DNA of 64,000 bases from Lasiosphaeris hirsuta (GCA_030549175.1 JAUKUA010000002.1:5580001-5644000), one strand, 5' to 3'; positions 1 to 12,450 are shown, numbered from the stretch's first letter. Made by a program: numbers and translations. Notes: generated by a model not told the origin, from the letters alone.

Positions 1-2968
1 AGCGTGTTAGGAACCGGCCAGCTCATTGTGGGTGCGTGGAAGCCGTAGTCCTGCAGGCGTTTGGCAATGTCAATGGCCTCAATGTTGGCTGTGTCATGGA
101 AGGGACGGGCATCGAGGATGAACTCGTGCGCACACCGGCCGTGCTCATTGGTATACAGGATCTTGTAGTGCGGCTTTAGCTTGCTCAGCAAGTAGTTGGC
201 GCTGAGGAGGGTGATCTGCGTTGCACGCCTGAGTCCCTCGGCCCCTGTCACGAGAGAGATTAGCTTTTGCGTAATAGCGGGGGGTGGCTCTCGTCCTTAC
301 CCATCAAAGTGTTGTATGCCCAGCTAATGGGCAAGATGCTAGCGCTTCCAAATGGCGCACTGCTGACCGGGGGGTTGGGTTCTTCCTGGCTCAGAACCTT
401 TGTCGTTGGAAGATGCGGAATCAAGTGTTCCTTGACGCAGATGGGCCCAACCCCTGGACCACCACCTCCGTGCGGAATGCAGAAGGTCTTGTGGAGGTTC
501 AGGTGGCAAACGTCCGCACCGATCTCGCCGGGAGAGCAGAGGCCAATTTGAGCATTCAAGTTCGCTCCATCCATGTACACTTGGCCGCCATGCGAATGCA
601 CAATCTCGCAAACCTTCTTGATCTTGGGCTCAAACACGCCGAAAGTGCTGGGGTACGTGATCATCATGGCGGCAATTTGGCTCGAGTGTTGAGCGCACTT
701 AGCCTCCAAGTCAGCGAGATCAAGGTTGCCAGTCTTTGTATCGCACTTGACAGGCACGACGCGCATGCCCGCCATGGCTGCGGAAGCAGGGTTGGTGCCA
801 TGCGCGGAGACAGGGATGAGGCAGATATCGCGTAGGCCATCGCCTGTGTGCTGGTGATATTTGCGAATGGCGGCGAGGCCGGCGAACTCACCCTGCGCTC
901 CCGAATTAGGCTGCAAGGAAACGCCATCCATACCCGTGATGTCCTTGAGCTGGCTCTCTAGCGCGCTAATAATCGACAGGTAGCCTTTGATGTCGGACTT
1001 TTCCGCGTGTGGGTGCATATTTGAGAAGCCAGACAGGGTAATCAGCGCCATTTCAGCGCTGCCGTTAAGCTTCATCGTGCATGAGCCAAGAGGAATCATG
1101 GAGTGAACCAGTGATAAATCCTTGGACTGAAGGTGATGTATGTACCGAAGAAGCTCTGTTTCGGAATGGTGAGTATTAAAAACGGGGTGAGTCAGGAACC
1201 GGGAGCTTCGTCGTAGCGATGCTGGAATGTGATCGAGGTTGTTGACAGCTCCCTGGTGCTTTTGAAGAGAGGATTTCAAAAAAGCCACGGGATCTTTTGA
1301 CGCGCCGGTGTAGGTGCCCGAGGCTACTGCGATTTCTTTGAACATTTCGATCAACAGGAGCAGGTCGCCTTCCTCGACGGTCTCATCAACGCTGATAGAG
1401 ACCATGTGGGGACCCATGAACCTAATGTCGATTCCTTGGTTCTTTGCATAGCGTTGGAACACTTTTCCGTGGTCGGGGCAGAGGATAACAACAGTGTCAA
1501 ACGGCACGACGCTAGACTCCGCATCGACAGTGTTGAACGTTTTCCATCCGTAATGTTGAGCCGCAGATTGGAGAACGCGTGCCGCGAGATTGACTTTCCT
1601 GGCGATGGCCTGAAGGCCCGAGGGACCGTGGTACACGGCATAAAACGCGCTCATATTGGCAAGTAATGCCTGGGCGGTACACACGTTGCTCGTCGCCTTT
1701 TCTCTCCTAATGTGTTGCTCACGGGTCTGCAAAGACAACCTGAGGGCTCGCCCACCCAGGCGGTCCTTGGACACGCCAATTAGGCGGCCAGGCATCTTCC
1801 GCTTATGCTTCTCTTGCACAGCAAAGAAGGCGGCGTGTGGGCCACCGAAGCCCATCGGAACACCAAGTCGCTGGGCGCTGCCGAAGGCAATGTCTGCGCC
1901 CCATTCGCCGGGGGGCTTCAGAATCGTCAAAGCTAGCAAGTCTGTGGCGGCACTGAGAAGTGCGCCCTGCTTATGTACAAGATGGGCAAGTGCTTGGAAG
2001 TCCCATACCTGGCCATACGTGTCTGGGTACTGCACCAGAACACCGACCAGATCGTCGCCCAGAGCCTCGACTTCGGAAAGGTTGCCGCGGGAGACATCCA
2101 TAACGTGAATGTTGATACCGAAACCCTCGGCACGGTTGCGGAGAACGGACTTGGTCTGGGGATGAACCCTGTTGGAAACAACGTAGGTTTTTCCGGGCCG
2201 TCTAGCCCTGGAAGCGGGGAGGGCATTCAACGACAGAGTCATGGCTTCGGCAGCGGCGGTCCCTTCGTCCAGCAAACTAGCATTGGAGATGGGCAGGCCG
2301 GTTAGGTCTGATACCAGCGTCTGATAGTTGAGCAAAGACTCAAGTCGGCCTTGGCTAATTTCAGGCTGGTAAGGGGTGTAGCTGGTGTACCATGCGGGAT
2401 TCTCGAGAACATTCCGCTTGACGACCTCGGGGACTAGAGTGCCGTAGTAGCCGGCGCCAATGAAGCTCTTGTTAGTTGACTCATTCTGAGCGGCAGCGAG
2501 CTGGCCAAGTCTCAGCACTTCCCACTCCTTGTGACCCTCGTGGACGGCCCTGTCTAGGCCAGCAGCGAAGGTGAGTCGCCGGGCAGGGAAGAGCTCCCGG
2601 GACGACAGGATGTCTGGGGGGATGACCTGCTGGACGAACTCATCGATGGATCCGACGGGCGGGCTGAGCTCCGTCAGCATCTGGGCCGTGCTTTGCTCAT
2701 CAGGGCCAATGTGACGGCTGGCGAAGTTGTCGCGTACCGGGAACAACTCGGGCAGTCGCAAAAACGGTTTGCCCGTGGCGGCCCGATGAGGAGGCGGGTT
2801 GGGCGAGGAAGACTTCTGTTTACTGAAGGCCATGCTGCGATGCAGAGCCGGCCCGCGCGGGTTGGCGTGGCAGATCCAGGGGTGTCTCAATGACACGGCG
2901 CCGCGTGAAGCCAACATCGAGGCTCCCAAGGTCTGGCCAAGGCGGCCGACCTGTCGCGATGTAGCCAT
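1..2968 (-). CDS. GCV2: Glycine dehydrogenase (decarboxylating), glycine cleavage system P protein, 3' end cut by window
   Basis: The P protein uses PLP to decarboxylate glycine and passes the aminomethyl group to the lipoyl H protein in the mitochondrial matrix. Exons on the minus strand are 2968-301 and 244-1, with a 56-nt intron at 300-245 (GTAAGG donor, ACAG acceptor). The C terminus lies beyond position 1. The start chosen at 2968 begins [10 protein letters not shown] and gives an Arg-rich, acid-poor presequence of about 45 residues; an upstream in-frame ATG at 3091 would add 41 residues that look less like a targeting peptide. The family landmarks RHIGPDE, the glycine-rich GGGGPGVG loop and the PLP-lysine context HLNLHKTF are all present. 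No break is seen. It is divergent from TOM5. Identity is near certain. Confidence 0.97.
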
Positions 2969-4272
2969 TGTGCTGGTGACCCTGATTTGTGAGTAAACAG
3001 CAAACAGCACTGAGAAAGCGACAGATTTAGCGGCGATGCAAAGCGCAGAAGTCGAGACAGGACAAGCCGACGCCGGCCTAGTATTCCCCACGATTAGGAG
3101 GTGGGATGTGTGTTGGCCAATGACGCTTTCCCCAGAGACGCGAAGTGCCGAGTCAGGAAGGTCGATGGAGGGGCAGCGCAGACTACGTAGAACCCGTCAG
3201 GCGAGCTCGACCATCTTGTATCGGTATCCACCGAGCCCACCAACAAATGGAGAATTGAGAGAATGGGGAATTTGGATGATGGAGAAGAGGGAGAACTGCG
3301 TGGAGTTGCAGCCACTCGAAACGGTCCGGCACAGAGTACGGGGTGCTTAGCTCAGTCCAGGCGTGTCCAGGAATCCAGGAACCCAGAAGGCGAATTGCGA
3401 ATTGGCAGGAATAGGAATTGACGTCAAAGAAAATCCGAGACGGCACGCAGATCCCCACAAAGTCATTGATGACCAATTGATTCAAGATTGAGTTTCTAGC
3501 ATGCGTGAGGTAAAGATGAAGAGTCGGTGAAGACGTGAAATTAAACAGGGCGGTATCCAACACCGCATACACACTCATCCTTCTGCCCCTGCCTCGTCCG
3601 CGGTGTGTGAATGCGTGCTCCATCACCCACCGTTATCGGTCCACTGACAGTTGAAGCTGATATCGATAAACAGCCGGGTCGGGTCTTTTCGGGCCAGAGT
3701 GGGTCGAGGGATGCCTGCGCTGAATCGGTTGCTAGTGCGTGACCAGAAAGAAATGGAAGGAACGCGATGCAAAATGCAAAAAAAAACAAAGGCTATGTTA
3801 AGATAAGTCTGCTGTAACACGTCAACGGCCACGAGGATAGGCATTCGCGTAAAATTCAAGAGAAGAGAGGGGTTGATGTTGAGAGCCAGCTGTCTGAAAT
3901 AACGCTAATAACTCACAACCTGTCAGCGCACGTAATCCACTGGCTGTGGTCGCGGTGGACAGGAATTATCTGTCCCCGTGACTTCCAGGTTTGCCAACAC
4001 TGGACTGCCAAGCCGCCAAGGCCCAGGCGAGGAGGCTCCCCTGCACGCGGCTGCCAGTGTAGTGGCGTCACTCTGCCTATGGGGGTCGTTGAGAGTTCCT
4101 TACCTAACACTAAAAAAATTCGGATGGGTGCTTGGACTTTGAGGAATCGAAAAACCACAGCCCTTTGTTTGCTCTGATCACGACTCGGGTTTTTTAGACG
4201 ACATCCAACGACTCCCATACAGCCAAGCAATACCACTCATTCATTTCCCCACCCTAGATAATCAACTGCAAA
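2969..4272. other. Intergenic region between divergent GCV2 and TOM5
   Basis: About 1.3 kb separates two divergent start codons, so it should hold both promoters. Open frames here are short, overlap each other and show no recognisable domain. No RNA gene or repeat was seen. Confidence 0.5.
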
Positions 4273-4601
4273 ATGTTTGGCGGATGTAAGTGCTCTTCCA
4301 GCCCTCGCAGCTCTTCTCAGACACAATATATACCGTCTCGGCCGCCCTGATCCAAGAAGACCCGCTGACACAGGTTCAACCTCACTAGTTCAACCCCCCC
4401 CGGCCTCTGCCGAGGATATCAAGGCCGCCGAGGTCGAGGCCGGCTTCACCATCCAGCGCGCCGTGTTTTCAGCCGCTGCCCTCTACATCTGTGAGCCCAC
4501 AATGCGTCTTACACAACATTTGGTAGCCCAGGGAGACCATCGCTGACTTCGGATGCCTATCAGCTCCGTTCGTGATCGACGCGGTGTGGAAGTTTTTCTA
4601 G
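4273..4601 (+). CDS. TOM5: Mitochondrial import receptor subunit Tom5, 50 aa, three exons
   Basis: Tom5 is a small tail-anchored subunit of the TOM translocase in the outer mitochondrial membrane; it helps pass preproteins to the Tom40 pore. Exons are 4273-4285, 4389-4490 and 4564-4601; they join in frame to exactly 51 codons including the stop. The protein starts MFGGFQPPPASAEDIK, has a charged cytosolic segment, and then one hydrophobic stretch ending in SPFVIDAVWKFF. The fungal Tom5 pattern as I know it is an MFGG start, an FTIQ-type segment before the anchor and an LYxSPFVIDxV end, and it fits. Both introns have GT donors (GTAAGT, GTGAGC) and AG acceptors (CTAG, TCAG). Because each exon is tiny, automated annotation could miss it. 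Confidence 0.88.
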
Positions 4602-5186
4602 ATCCGCCATCTACCAATGCACACCCTCTTGTAACTTTATTTGTACAAACATCCGGACATCGAGACGATATACACTCGCATACGGCACGCCATGGCATAG
4701 AGCGGTATGATACAGTTGGCCGGATTTCCCCCTCAACAGGAACAACGCGACGACAACGACGGCGTTTACTTTTTTTTACATCACGAAACCCTAAGCATTG
4801 GCGATAGGAATCGTCCCTTGCATTCAACCTGGGGTTGTACATACTCTAGGGGGCACCATTAGAATGATGGGTTTTCACATCTGTGGCATTCGACGCAAAG
4901 ATAGAACAACTTAGGGCTTGGGACGTGGATATTGCGGAAACGGGGTCTGCTAATTGCCCCTGTGTATGATGAATATTACGGCGCAGGGACAGAGCCCGTC
5001 AAGCTTGCATCCTGAAACCTTCAACTTGGCCAACACATGATCTTGCTCAGTGCCCACCGAACCAAGGCCAGTAATGCATCTTATCCAGCCACCAAAAGGC
5101 TATTTCCACGTTCAGGTCGCCGCTGAGATACAGGGTAATGGCGAACAAGCCACAACGCCCACAACGCCCACTAGTTCCCATTGCTA
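4602..5186. other. Convergent intergenic region, TOM5 and NUP54
   Basis: This stretch of 585 bp lies between two converging genes and should hold both 3' ends. No gene, repeat or structured RNA was recognised in it. Confidence 0.4.
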
Positions 5187-6411
5187 TTATTGCACTCCTG
5201 GGGATTGTGTGGGGGCAGGGGATGGATAGTGCACCTGCTCCCAAGTTTCGTAGTCCTTCTTGGCCTCATCAACTTGCGTTTTGAGATGCTGCAGTTGTTT
5301 CGCGTAGTCCTCGAGGATCTGTCCCGATGTTAGCTTGCGGAACGCCAATCCTAGTACTTGCCAGTGACTGACCTTCTTCGCCTTCGCCTCAATCTCCTCG
5401 CCCAAGCCATCGCTCTCCACAAATCCAGGCTTGTTGATCTCCTCCTTCAGGCTGTCTGCATACCCTCTCAAGACGATCAGCCGACTCCAGAGCTCCTCCA
5501 TACGTGCACTCAGTGCCGGGTCTTGCAGGCCCTTGTCGATTGTCTGCAGCTTCTGTCGGAGCTCATCCTCGTCGCTGCTCATAGCGTATCCTCGGTTGCG
5601 CAGCACCTGAACTTTTGACGCCAGTGCCAGACAACGTTTGCTTAGCTCGGCGTGTCTTCTCCGGGCTTTCAGGGCGCGCACCGAATGCTCGAGGTCATGG
5701 CGAGACAGAATTTCATCGAGACTGGCGTTGATGGCGTGGATCTTGCTATTGAACTCGCTGATAACGCGGCGCTGGAGCATGAGGCGCGCGACGATGGACG
5801 GGAAGCCGGCGCAGAGCACGGGTATGTAGTTGGGTGCCGGTTTGTGCTGGAGCGCCTCCTCCCATTCTTTAGGGTCCTCGTGGGGACCAGGCCCGAAGAG
5901 CGGCACGGCATGCTCGTCGACTTTGTTGTAAAGATACGTCTTGAAGACGCAGTTCGGGTTGAGAGGGTCCCATTTCTCTGTGATAACCTTTATCTGCTCG
6001 GGGATCGGCTTCTGGTCTGCGGTCGCGCGGAGAGGGGAAATGTTAGCAAAGCGCATCCTTTGTGTTTGTTGCAAGCTACGCAACAGTCGAGGTCGAGGGG
6101 GGCTTCAGCAACGTGCTGCACGGAACATACAGTTTGTAAGACTGCCCGGCTGCCAAAGCGAACTGCTCAGCTGTTGGTTGGCGGGTCCTTGCGACTGGCC
6201 GAGGGAGGATGTGGCAGGCTGCTGCTGTTGCTGCTGTTGCTGCTGCTGCTGGGTATCCGCATCAGCAAACTGCTCTGTTCAACTTTCACAGGCGGTCAAT
6301 CGCATAGTACCGAGCACATACATTGTTGTTTGCCAGCGACTGCCCGAACAAACTTCCTGTGCCACCACCGTACAGAGACTGGCCCGCTGGCCGGTTGAGA
6401 GAGGGAAACAT
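5187..6411 (-). CDS. NUP54: Nucleoporin of the Nup54/Nup57 family (central channel Nup62 subcomplex)
   Basis: Nup54 (yeast Nup57) forms the coiled-coil channel subcomplex of the nuclear pore with Nup62/Nsp1 and Nup58/Nup49. Exons on the minus strand are 6411-6322, 6248-6131, 6016-5373 and 5318-5187, giving 327 aa. The N terminus is short and poor in FG (one LFGQS) and carries a run of 10 Gln. The C-terminal two thirds holds the Nup54 alpha-helical domain: PIPEQIKVITEKWDPLNPNC, then EDPKEWEEALQHKP, then long coiled coils. The acceptor of exon 2 is uncertain; starting at 6272 instead of 6248 would add eight in-frame residues. The intron 5372-5319 (GTCAGT donor, GCTAAC branch point, ACAG acceptor) is 54 nt with no stop and is easily read through as coding. 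Confidence 0.88.
6219..6248 (-). repeat. CAG/CAA repeat coding 10 glutamines
   Basis: Ten Gln codons (CAG with two CAA interruptions) sit at the start of exon 2 of the Nup54 gene. Tracts of this kind often vary in length between strains. Confidence 0.9.
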
Positions 6412-6929
6412 GGCCAAACGGGACCAATCGCGCGGCGGAGCGAAATGCTGTCGGTTTACCGGAAAGAGGACGCGATAAAAACAAGCCGCTGACGGAGGGG
6501 GGGAGGGAGCACCAAGGAATGCGATGGCAAGCTGGTGATGGCTGGCGAATGATGCAGGAAGGCAGCTAAAGGTATCGTGGCTTGTGTCTTATGGATGTCG
6601 CCGCATTGCGCCTCATCAACAGACTCAAGAACGAAGTAACCTCGAAATTCTGGCGCGTGCGAAGACCGACAGCTCGGAGTGAGCACTGCAGCAAGGTGAA
6701 AAATAAATCCCCACGGGGGCCAAAGCTCCCTGACGCCTCACCGCGTCGCAGTCCGGCCTTGTTCCCCACCGATGATTTCAACCAAGCCGCGCGACAGATC
6801 AGCCAATCACGGGAGCCAATCACGACCCACATCCAAGGAACCTCGACCTCAAGGCTCACGCATCGGCCAAGCTCCAACCCACACAAAGCCCAGCTTCGTA
6901 TCGCCCCCAGGTCCACCAACACCGCCGAG
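6412..6929. promoter_or_regulatory. Shared promoter region, NUP54 and NDUFA8
   Basis: This 518-bp stretch separates two divergent start codons. No TATA box or known operator was identified; its promoter role is inferred from gene orientation. Confidence 0.5.
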
Positions 6930-7798
6930 ATGGCCGCCCGAAAGCCCGTGTATGTATCCCAAGCATCCTTACTGTCGCTCGAGAGTGAATTGGCCCGTCC
7001 GCTAATCTCCCGGGGCCATGAATCCTGCTTCTGTTTGGGTGCGCTGGACTGACGAACTGATGACCTGCTACCCAGCTTCAACCAACAAGTCCTCTACGAC
7101 ACCACTCCCCTCCCAGACTCGATCCCCAAGGTCAAGGAGATTGGCGCCACGTCCGCCCCTCTCTTCTCAGCATCCTTCTTCATCGGCGCGCGGTGCAAGG
7201 ACTACAATGACGACTACATGCAATGCAAGACCGAAACCCCGGGCAAGGGCGAGTTCGAGTGCTTGAAGGAGGGCCGGAGGGTCACCAGATGCGCCCGTAG
7301 CGTGTAGGTACTCCCTACATGATGACATACGATTCCCTTCGATCGGGGAGCGTCCGGGGCGCCAAATTGAAACAACCCCCACTGCTGGCCGACCGCTGAC
7401 AGTGAACCATCAGAATCAAGGACCTAAACACCAGCTGCCTAGAGCAGTTCCGAGCTCACTGGGAGTGTCTCGACGATAACAACCACCAATTGTGGCAGTG
7501 CCGGCCGGCCGAATGGAACCTGAACAAATGTGCCTTTGAGAAGCTAGTACGTTGGTCCAACAAAAAGCTGCACCAATTACATGAGGCGATATATATCGCA
7601 GCCCTTGTCTCCACCCATACTCAATGTCTTGCTAACATTTATGCGTCTCAGGGTCTCGAGAAGGTCATCCCAGATCAGCCAATTCAATCGACACCTGTGC
7701 ACTTGAGGAAGAAGATGATCTTCGCACACTACCCAATTCCCTCCCATGCTAAGCCGTTCATTCCGGGACAGGAGGAGGCTAAGTCGAAGGCATCATAA
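6930..7798 (+). CDS. NDUFA8: NADH:ubiquinone oxidoreductase 20.8 kDa subunit (NDUFA8 type)
   Basis: This is an accessory subunit of respiratory complex I on the intermembrane-space side of the inner membrane. Exons are 6930-6949, 7076-7303, 7414-7546 and 7652-7798, joining to 175 aa, close to the family's usual length. Four CX9C motifs can be counted exactly (Cys47/57, 69/79, 91/101 and 112/122), the disulfide pattern of proteins imported by the Mia40 pathway. All donors and acceptors are GT-AG, and every junction keeps the frame. The start MAARKPV fits the family, and the short first exon is consistent with fungal gene structure. It lies close to two other genes for mitochondrial proteins (GCV2, TOM5). 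Confidence 0.95.
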
Positions 7799-8150
7799 AG
7801 GAAATATAGGCGCGCCTTTGAGCTCGGCTCCGGCCATTACAGAATTTGCCCCCTTGAGTACTGGGAAAGCCAGGTCTGGCGGTGGTGATGCTGTCAGGAT
7901 TTGTCTGTACATAGGAAGACTAGAAGAGGTAGGAAACGACTATCTAGGCTGTGCAGTATACAGGTTCAATCTCTATCTTTCGGCGACCAAGATGACGAAT
8001 TTGTCCCTCTCCACTCTGCTCATGCGGCAGCTTATCTCTCCGGATACGTTGGTTTCGACAGCAACACAAGTGCTGCGCCTCGCAGTTATCACTTTTGGAC
8101 GGTACCTACCACTTGAATCCCAAATTGGCCTGTAGTCGTCACAGGTTTGG
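7799..8150. other. 3' flank of NDUFA8
   Basis: This stretch directly downstream of NDUFA8 probably holds its 3' UTR. Short open frames are present, but none looks coding. Confidence 0.4.
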
Positions 8151-11100
8151 GGAAATGATTTGACAAACTCTTTGCGTCACATTGACTAGCCGGTACTTAC
8201 TTACCTCATCGGCAAAGGTATTCAGTATCTCCCATCAACACATAACAGGCATCCACGGCAATCAATACATTAAATAAGCATACTTCCGACAGCCAGGCTG
8301 CAAGGATGTGCCTAGCAGCACTCTATATTCCAAACGCCGTCATGTCAAGCATGCATTATACCCTGTCTCAGTGCGTATCAGCTCTCGGATTGATTCATGA
8401 TGACCTACAGCTACTAGTAACAGTCCACCTTTGAGGGGTTCTTCCCGGGAGAGTAGGCTCCCGAAGGCAACACCTCTCCACAAGCGATCCTGTCCCATAC
8501 CAGGCGATCAGGTCACACAGCCTTTGCGAAAGTGGTTCAATAGGTAAGCAAGTTACCATGACGCGGCCAGGACGGAAATGTCGGATGAGAAACCCAAGTA
8601 GGTGAAGACGCTGCCATCGCCAACACCTGTTCGCTACTCCAAAGGTCCCGACCTAGCCGGAGATGTCTCTGGGGGTCAATCATAGGTAGGAAGCGATGGT
8701 TAGGGTAGGAACGGGACAAGCGTGTTGAGCTCCTGGTAGCAGCAGTACAAGGTGTATGCCTACAAGCCGCGCCATCGGCAACTACCAACGCTTAGTCCCT
8801 TGACTCAGACATCCAGGGCATCGCTACACCGCCATGATCACGGCAAGACGCTATCAGGGTTGTATCCGAATCTCGTCGGAAGCGATAGCGGAGCTGAGGA
8901 GGGAGGCTGTCTCGGGGCGAGCAGGTGCCACGCTCAATGGGGCCTAGCCAAGATTCGATAGGCCAAGATTCGAGCTCACTAGCCCTCTCGCCGTGATGGG
9001 AATATTACCCCCGCTAGAGCCAGACCCGACATGAGCAATGATTGATGTATCCCCGCGCTTCGGTGCTACCGATAGGCAGGGGTGAAGGGGACACGGCGCT
9101 GGAGAGGAAGGCTGTTTGACAGGCCAACTCTCTCTGAGCGAGGATACTGACGTATGTCTCGGTGCAACAGCACGCTTCATGACTTACTGCTGCCTCGCTC
9201 GATACCCTGGGGAGGCTTTGTTCCATCGTCCTCCACCGACAAACAAGCGGCGCGGAATTTAGGGAGTTTTTCGGGCTGGCGGCCGAGCGAGCGGAGGCGA
9301 TCCCGCCCTGACTGCGCAACCTCTGTTCGCGCGTCACGGAGTAATCTATTTCAGACAGAAAGCCGGCCGTATGAAGACTTAGCTCACCGCAGGCGCACGC
9401 CGTACACCTCCCCACCGACCCAACACTGGTTGGTAAGCAACGGAAGGGTGAAAGTTCCCTTGACTGAACAGCAAGCAGATACCCGTAACACGACTACGGG
9501 GATACCCCGCGATGACAGGCTTGGATGCAGGGAGGTTAATACAGCAGCGAAACACGCGAGGAAACCCTTGGAGGGCAGGGCTGCAGGATGCAGTAGGCGT
9601 ATCAACCAGTTGACATCCTCCGGATGGCTGCCGAAAGACGTAGCAATAGCTAGCTACCAAAATACCCTTCAGCAAACATGAGAAATGAGCTTCTTCACCG
9701 AGACGTCAACCAAAGACAAAGTCCAGGCTGGAGGTAGGGAAGCAGCAGACCACGAGCGACAGTAGCACACGAACCGTCGCGCAAGACTCGACGGCTGTTC
9801 AACAAGATGACGACACATCCTCTCCGGACTCAGCCCCATGACACGGGAAAATGGGGCTGCGTGGATGTTGACTGAACGGCATGGCGACCCGTGGCAGGCC
9901 CGGCCAATCCAGCACCTTTGACAGCGTCCAGAACAGCTTCTCCGTGGCCGACCAGATTCCTGAGAGCAAAGCGAGCAGTGTAACCACGCACGAGAACGCG
10001 GATGGACGCGGCCAAGGTCTGCCGCTGTGCGCGTTTGCGGGTCGCGAGACCAGACAAGCATGGAATTCGGCCCTCAAATGCCATCGAGGGATCACATCTC
10101 GGTAGAGAGGTTGAACCCGAGTACGCATGCACCATCTGTCTGTCTCCGCACCGTATGCCTCCTGGCGTCCTTTTCTAGCGTGTGTCGAACTCAGCCCGAT
10201 GTCTGACAGCGCTCGACTTGGTCAGTTCGACCCAGGCCGGCATATCGGCCTCTCCTGACCTCTAAGCTAGATGAATCATAGGAGGAAGGCGTGGGTGTAT
10301 GTTGTAGCTGAATCCAAACCGCCGCTTTTCGCGGCCTCCTTGGCCATGTTTTGAGCATCTGCCCCCGTGGGCCAACGGCGCTTCCCAATTTTTGCTGGGT
10401 GAGACAACCGTTCAGCTGTGCTGTGAGCTTTGGTGTGCAATCCTCGTTTTCCTCCAGGGTGATACTGAGTTGGGCATCGAAATGGGCTCGTCAAGAGGAG
10501 TCAGCCGGATATCGTGGGCTTAGCCTGCTGCTGATTAAGGGTCATGAGGTGGATTGCGATGAGTTTGCGCTCTTGCCAAACATGCGGCTCCACAGGGTCG
10601 GGTCCATCCACAGATTAAGATGTGCTTTTTGCGGGAGACGGTTTGCCTCTAGCTTGATGCGTCACACAAGCGGGAGAGTCGCACCGTCAATACTTTAGTG
10701 CGTGGTTTCAGCGTCTTTTAGAGTTTACGGGCAGATCCGGCAAGGGACGAAGCCATCGCATTTGAATCTGGAAGAGATTTGCTAGATCAGCGACGGGAGA
10801 CCAGCATGGCCGGTGCCATCTGCAAGACATTGCTATCCCACAAAATAAACTTATCAATGTCTCGTTTCGACCAACATCACAGCCCAGAAACAAATAGAGA
10901 GGCGAGGCTGACTGATAGAATCCTTCCATGGTCGCAAGAGCAAGGGATCCAAATAATTTCTCAACTTTTCGCTGGTAAAGGATTGGGTGCTCGCAGTACC
11001 CAGTCAGTCCAACGGACATCCGGTTCCAGCTGCATGCCGCTTTTGGTACTGTGGCTTAAGGTGAAGCAACCATCGTAGGCAGTGATCCGACAGCAAAAAA

Positions 11101-11180
11101 CAGAAGAAATCTAGAAGCAAACTCAAAAGTCAGTCGGTCGGTCGGTCGGTCAGTTAGTCGTCGTTAGTCGTCTTTGACAG
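8151..11180. other. About 3 kb without a recognisable gene, possible remnant of a mobile or repeated sequence
   Basis: Open frames of 60-175 codons overlap on both strands, the longest at 9154-9681 on the plus strand. None shows a domain I recognise, and no set of frames can be joined into a convincing spliced gene. The composition is balanced and GC-rich, so it is not an AT-rich RIP-degraded block. No terminal repeats were found by eye. It could be a decayed element, a non-coding transcript or ordinary intergenic DNA; I cannot tell which. Confidence 0.35.
11133..11150. repeat. GTCG tetranucleotide microsatellite
   Basis: About four and a half tandem copies of GTCG, followed by related GTTAGTCGTC words to about 11170. 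Simple sequence repeat in non-coding DNA. Confidence 0.85.
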
Positions 11181-12450
11181 GCTCATTGCGATGAAGCAAA
11201 CTCAATTCATTAACGGGCAGGCCGAGGCATCCCATGAATGTTGAGCGGCGATCACCAAGCAAGGGGTTGAGTTTCGATGATGTGGACCTTACGGGCCACA
11301 GCTGATTCCTAGCCAAACGGCGCCTGTCATCCACCACTAACAAAAACCCGAGAGACTGCCAGCCGGTAGCACCTCGTCCTGTTAGCGGACGAGCACGAAG
11401 CAAACCAGCTGTAGATACTGGTATAACAATGTTAGTTCGGTGTTCTGCAATAACTTCTGCTCTTTGACCACCGACCTGTTATTGTGTTATCCCATGTTCT
11501 GCCGACCAGGGAAAGCGCCCGTCGTTCTGATGCAAGTCAAATCCAACTGCCCTCAGTTGAGATTGGCGCGGTTTCAAGAAGTCATGCAGACCCACACTTG
11601 GAGTTCACTTGGCGCCATTGGCTGACACTCCGCACTTCTGCAAGGTACCAGATTGGCTAGGCTGTGTGCAGGCGCCCAGAACCGGGAAGGCGCACAGGGA
11701 CTAAGGCAGGGGGACGCCAAGGAGCCGGGTGGGCAATCATTGGGGTGTGGGTGTGTGCGTAACACCCGACCCAATACCTCGACCCCAAAGGGAGAGGCGA
11801 AAGCGCCGTGTTTGGAGACATGGGACGAACACCTGCTGAATTTTCAGGGCCAATTGACGGCCTGCCGTGGCACAATCTGAGAAAAAGCTTGGAAATCTGC
11901 CCTGAAGCGCCGAGTATCTTGACTGGCTAGGTAGTGTGGTCCTGGACGCATCTGTCGCACGATGCAAGCCAAAAGCCAAGAACCCTTTTTCTCCCCACAA
12001 CGAATCCGCGCCACGCTTGATGCGATATCATTGCGGATCGTCGCTAGCATCCCGTTGGGGCTCAACGCTCTGGCGGCGCCACGGGGTTGGTCAGGGAGCT
12101 TGGCCGGGTCTCAGAGCAGACCCGAGGGCATCTTCAGGACGATCAGGGTGGTGTCTGTTGCTGTCACGTCAGCGGTGGGACGAAGTCGAGGTTGTCAATT
12201 TACTGCATGGACCCCTCTCGGCAAGCAGCCATCTCACCCTGAGGTCTGCATCAGGGCTGCTAATTTTACCCCCCGCGCAAGGACTTTGCGACGAGAGAGT
12301 CGAAAAACAGGGTGACGTGTGAAGGGTTAGACGGGGCGGGACCAACTTGCTGGGATCTGCCCCCCCCTTCAATTCTGGGCAGCTTCGAGGGTTCTAATGA
12401 TGCTTGGGGGGTGTGGTCTGGGGTCTGGGCCCAATTTCGCAGCCCACCCG
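11181..12450. other. Intergenic region with no recognised gene
   Basis: Short frames occur on both strands, but none shows a domain or a consistent exon structure. I see no repeat or RNA gene in this interval. Confidence 0.35.

Noticed and set aside
9154..9681. 175-codon plus-strand frame in the empty region
   Set aside because: No domain, no supporting splice structure, and equally long frames overlap on the other strand. Kept only as part of the unexplained block.
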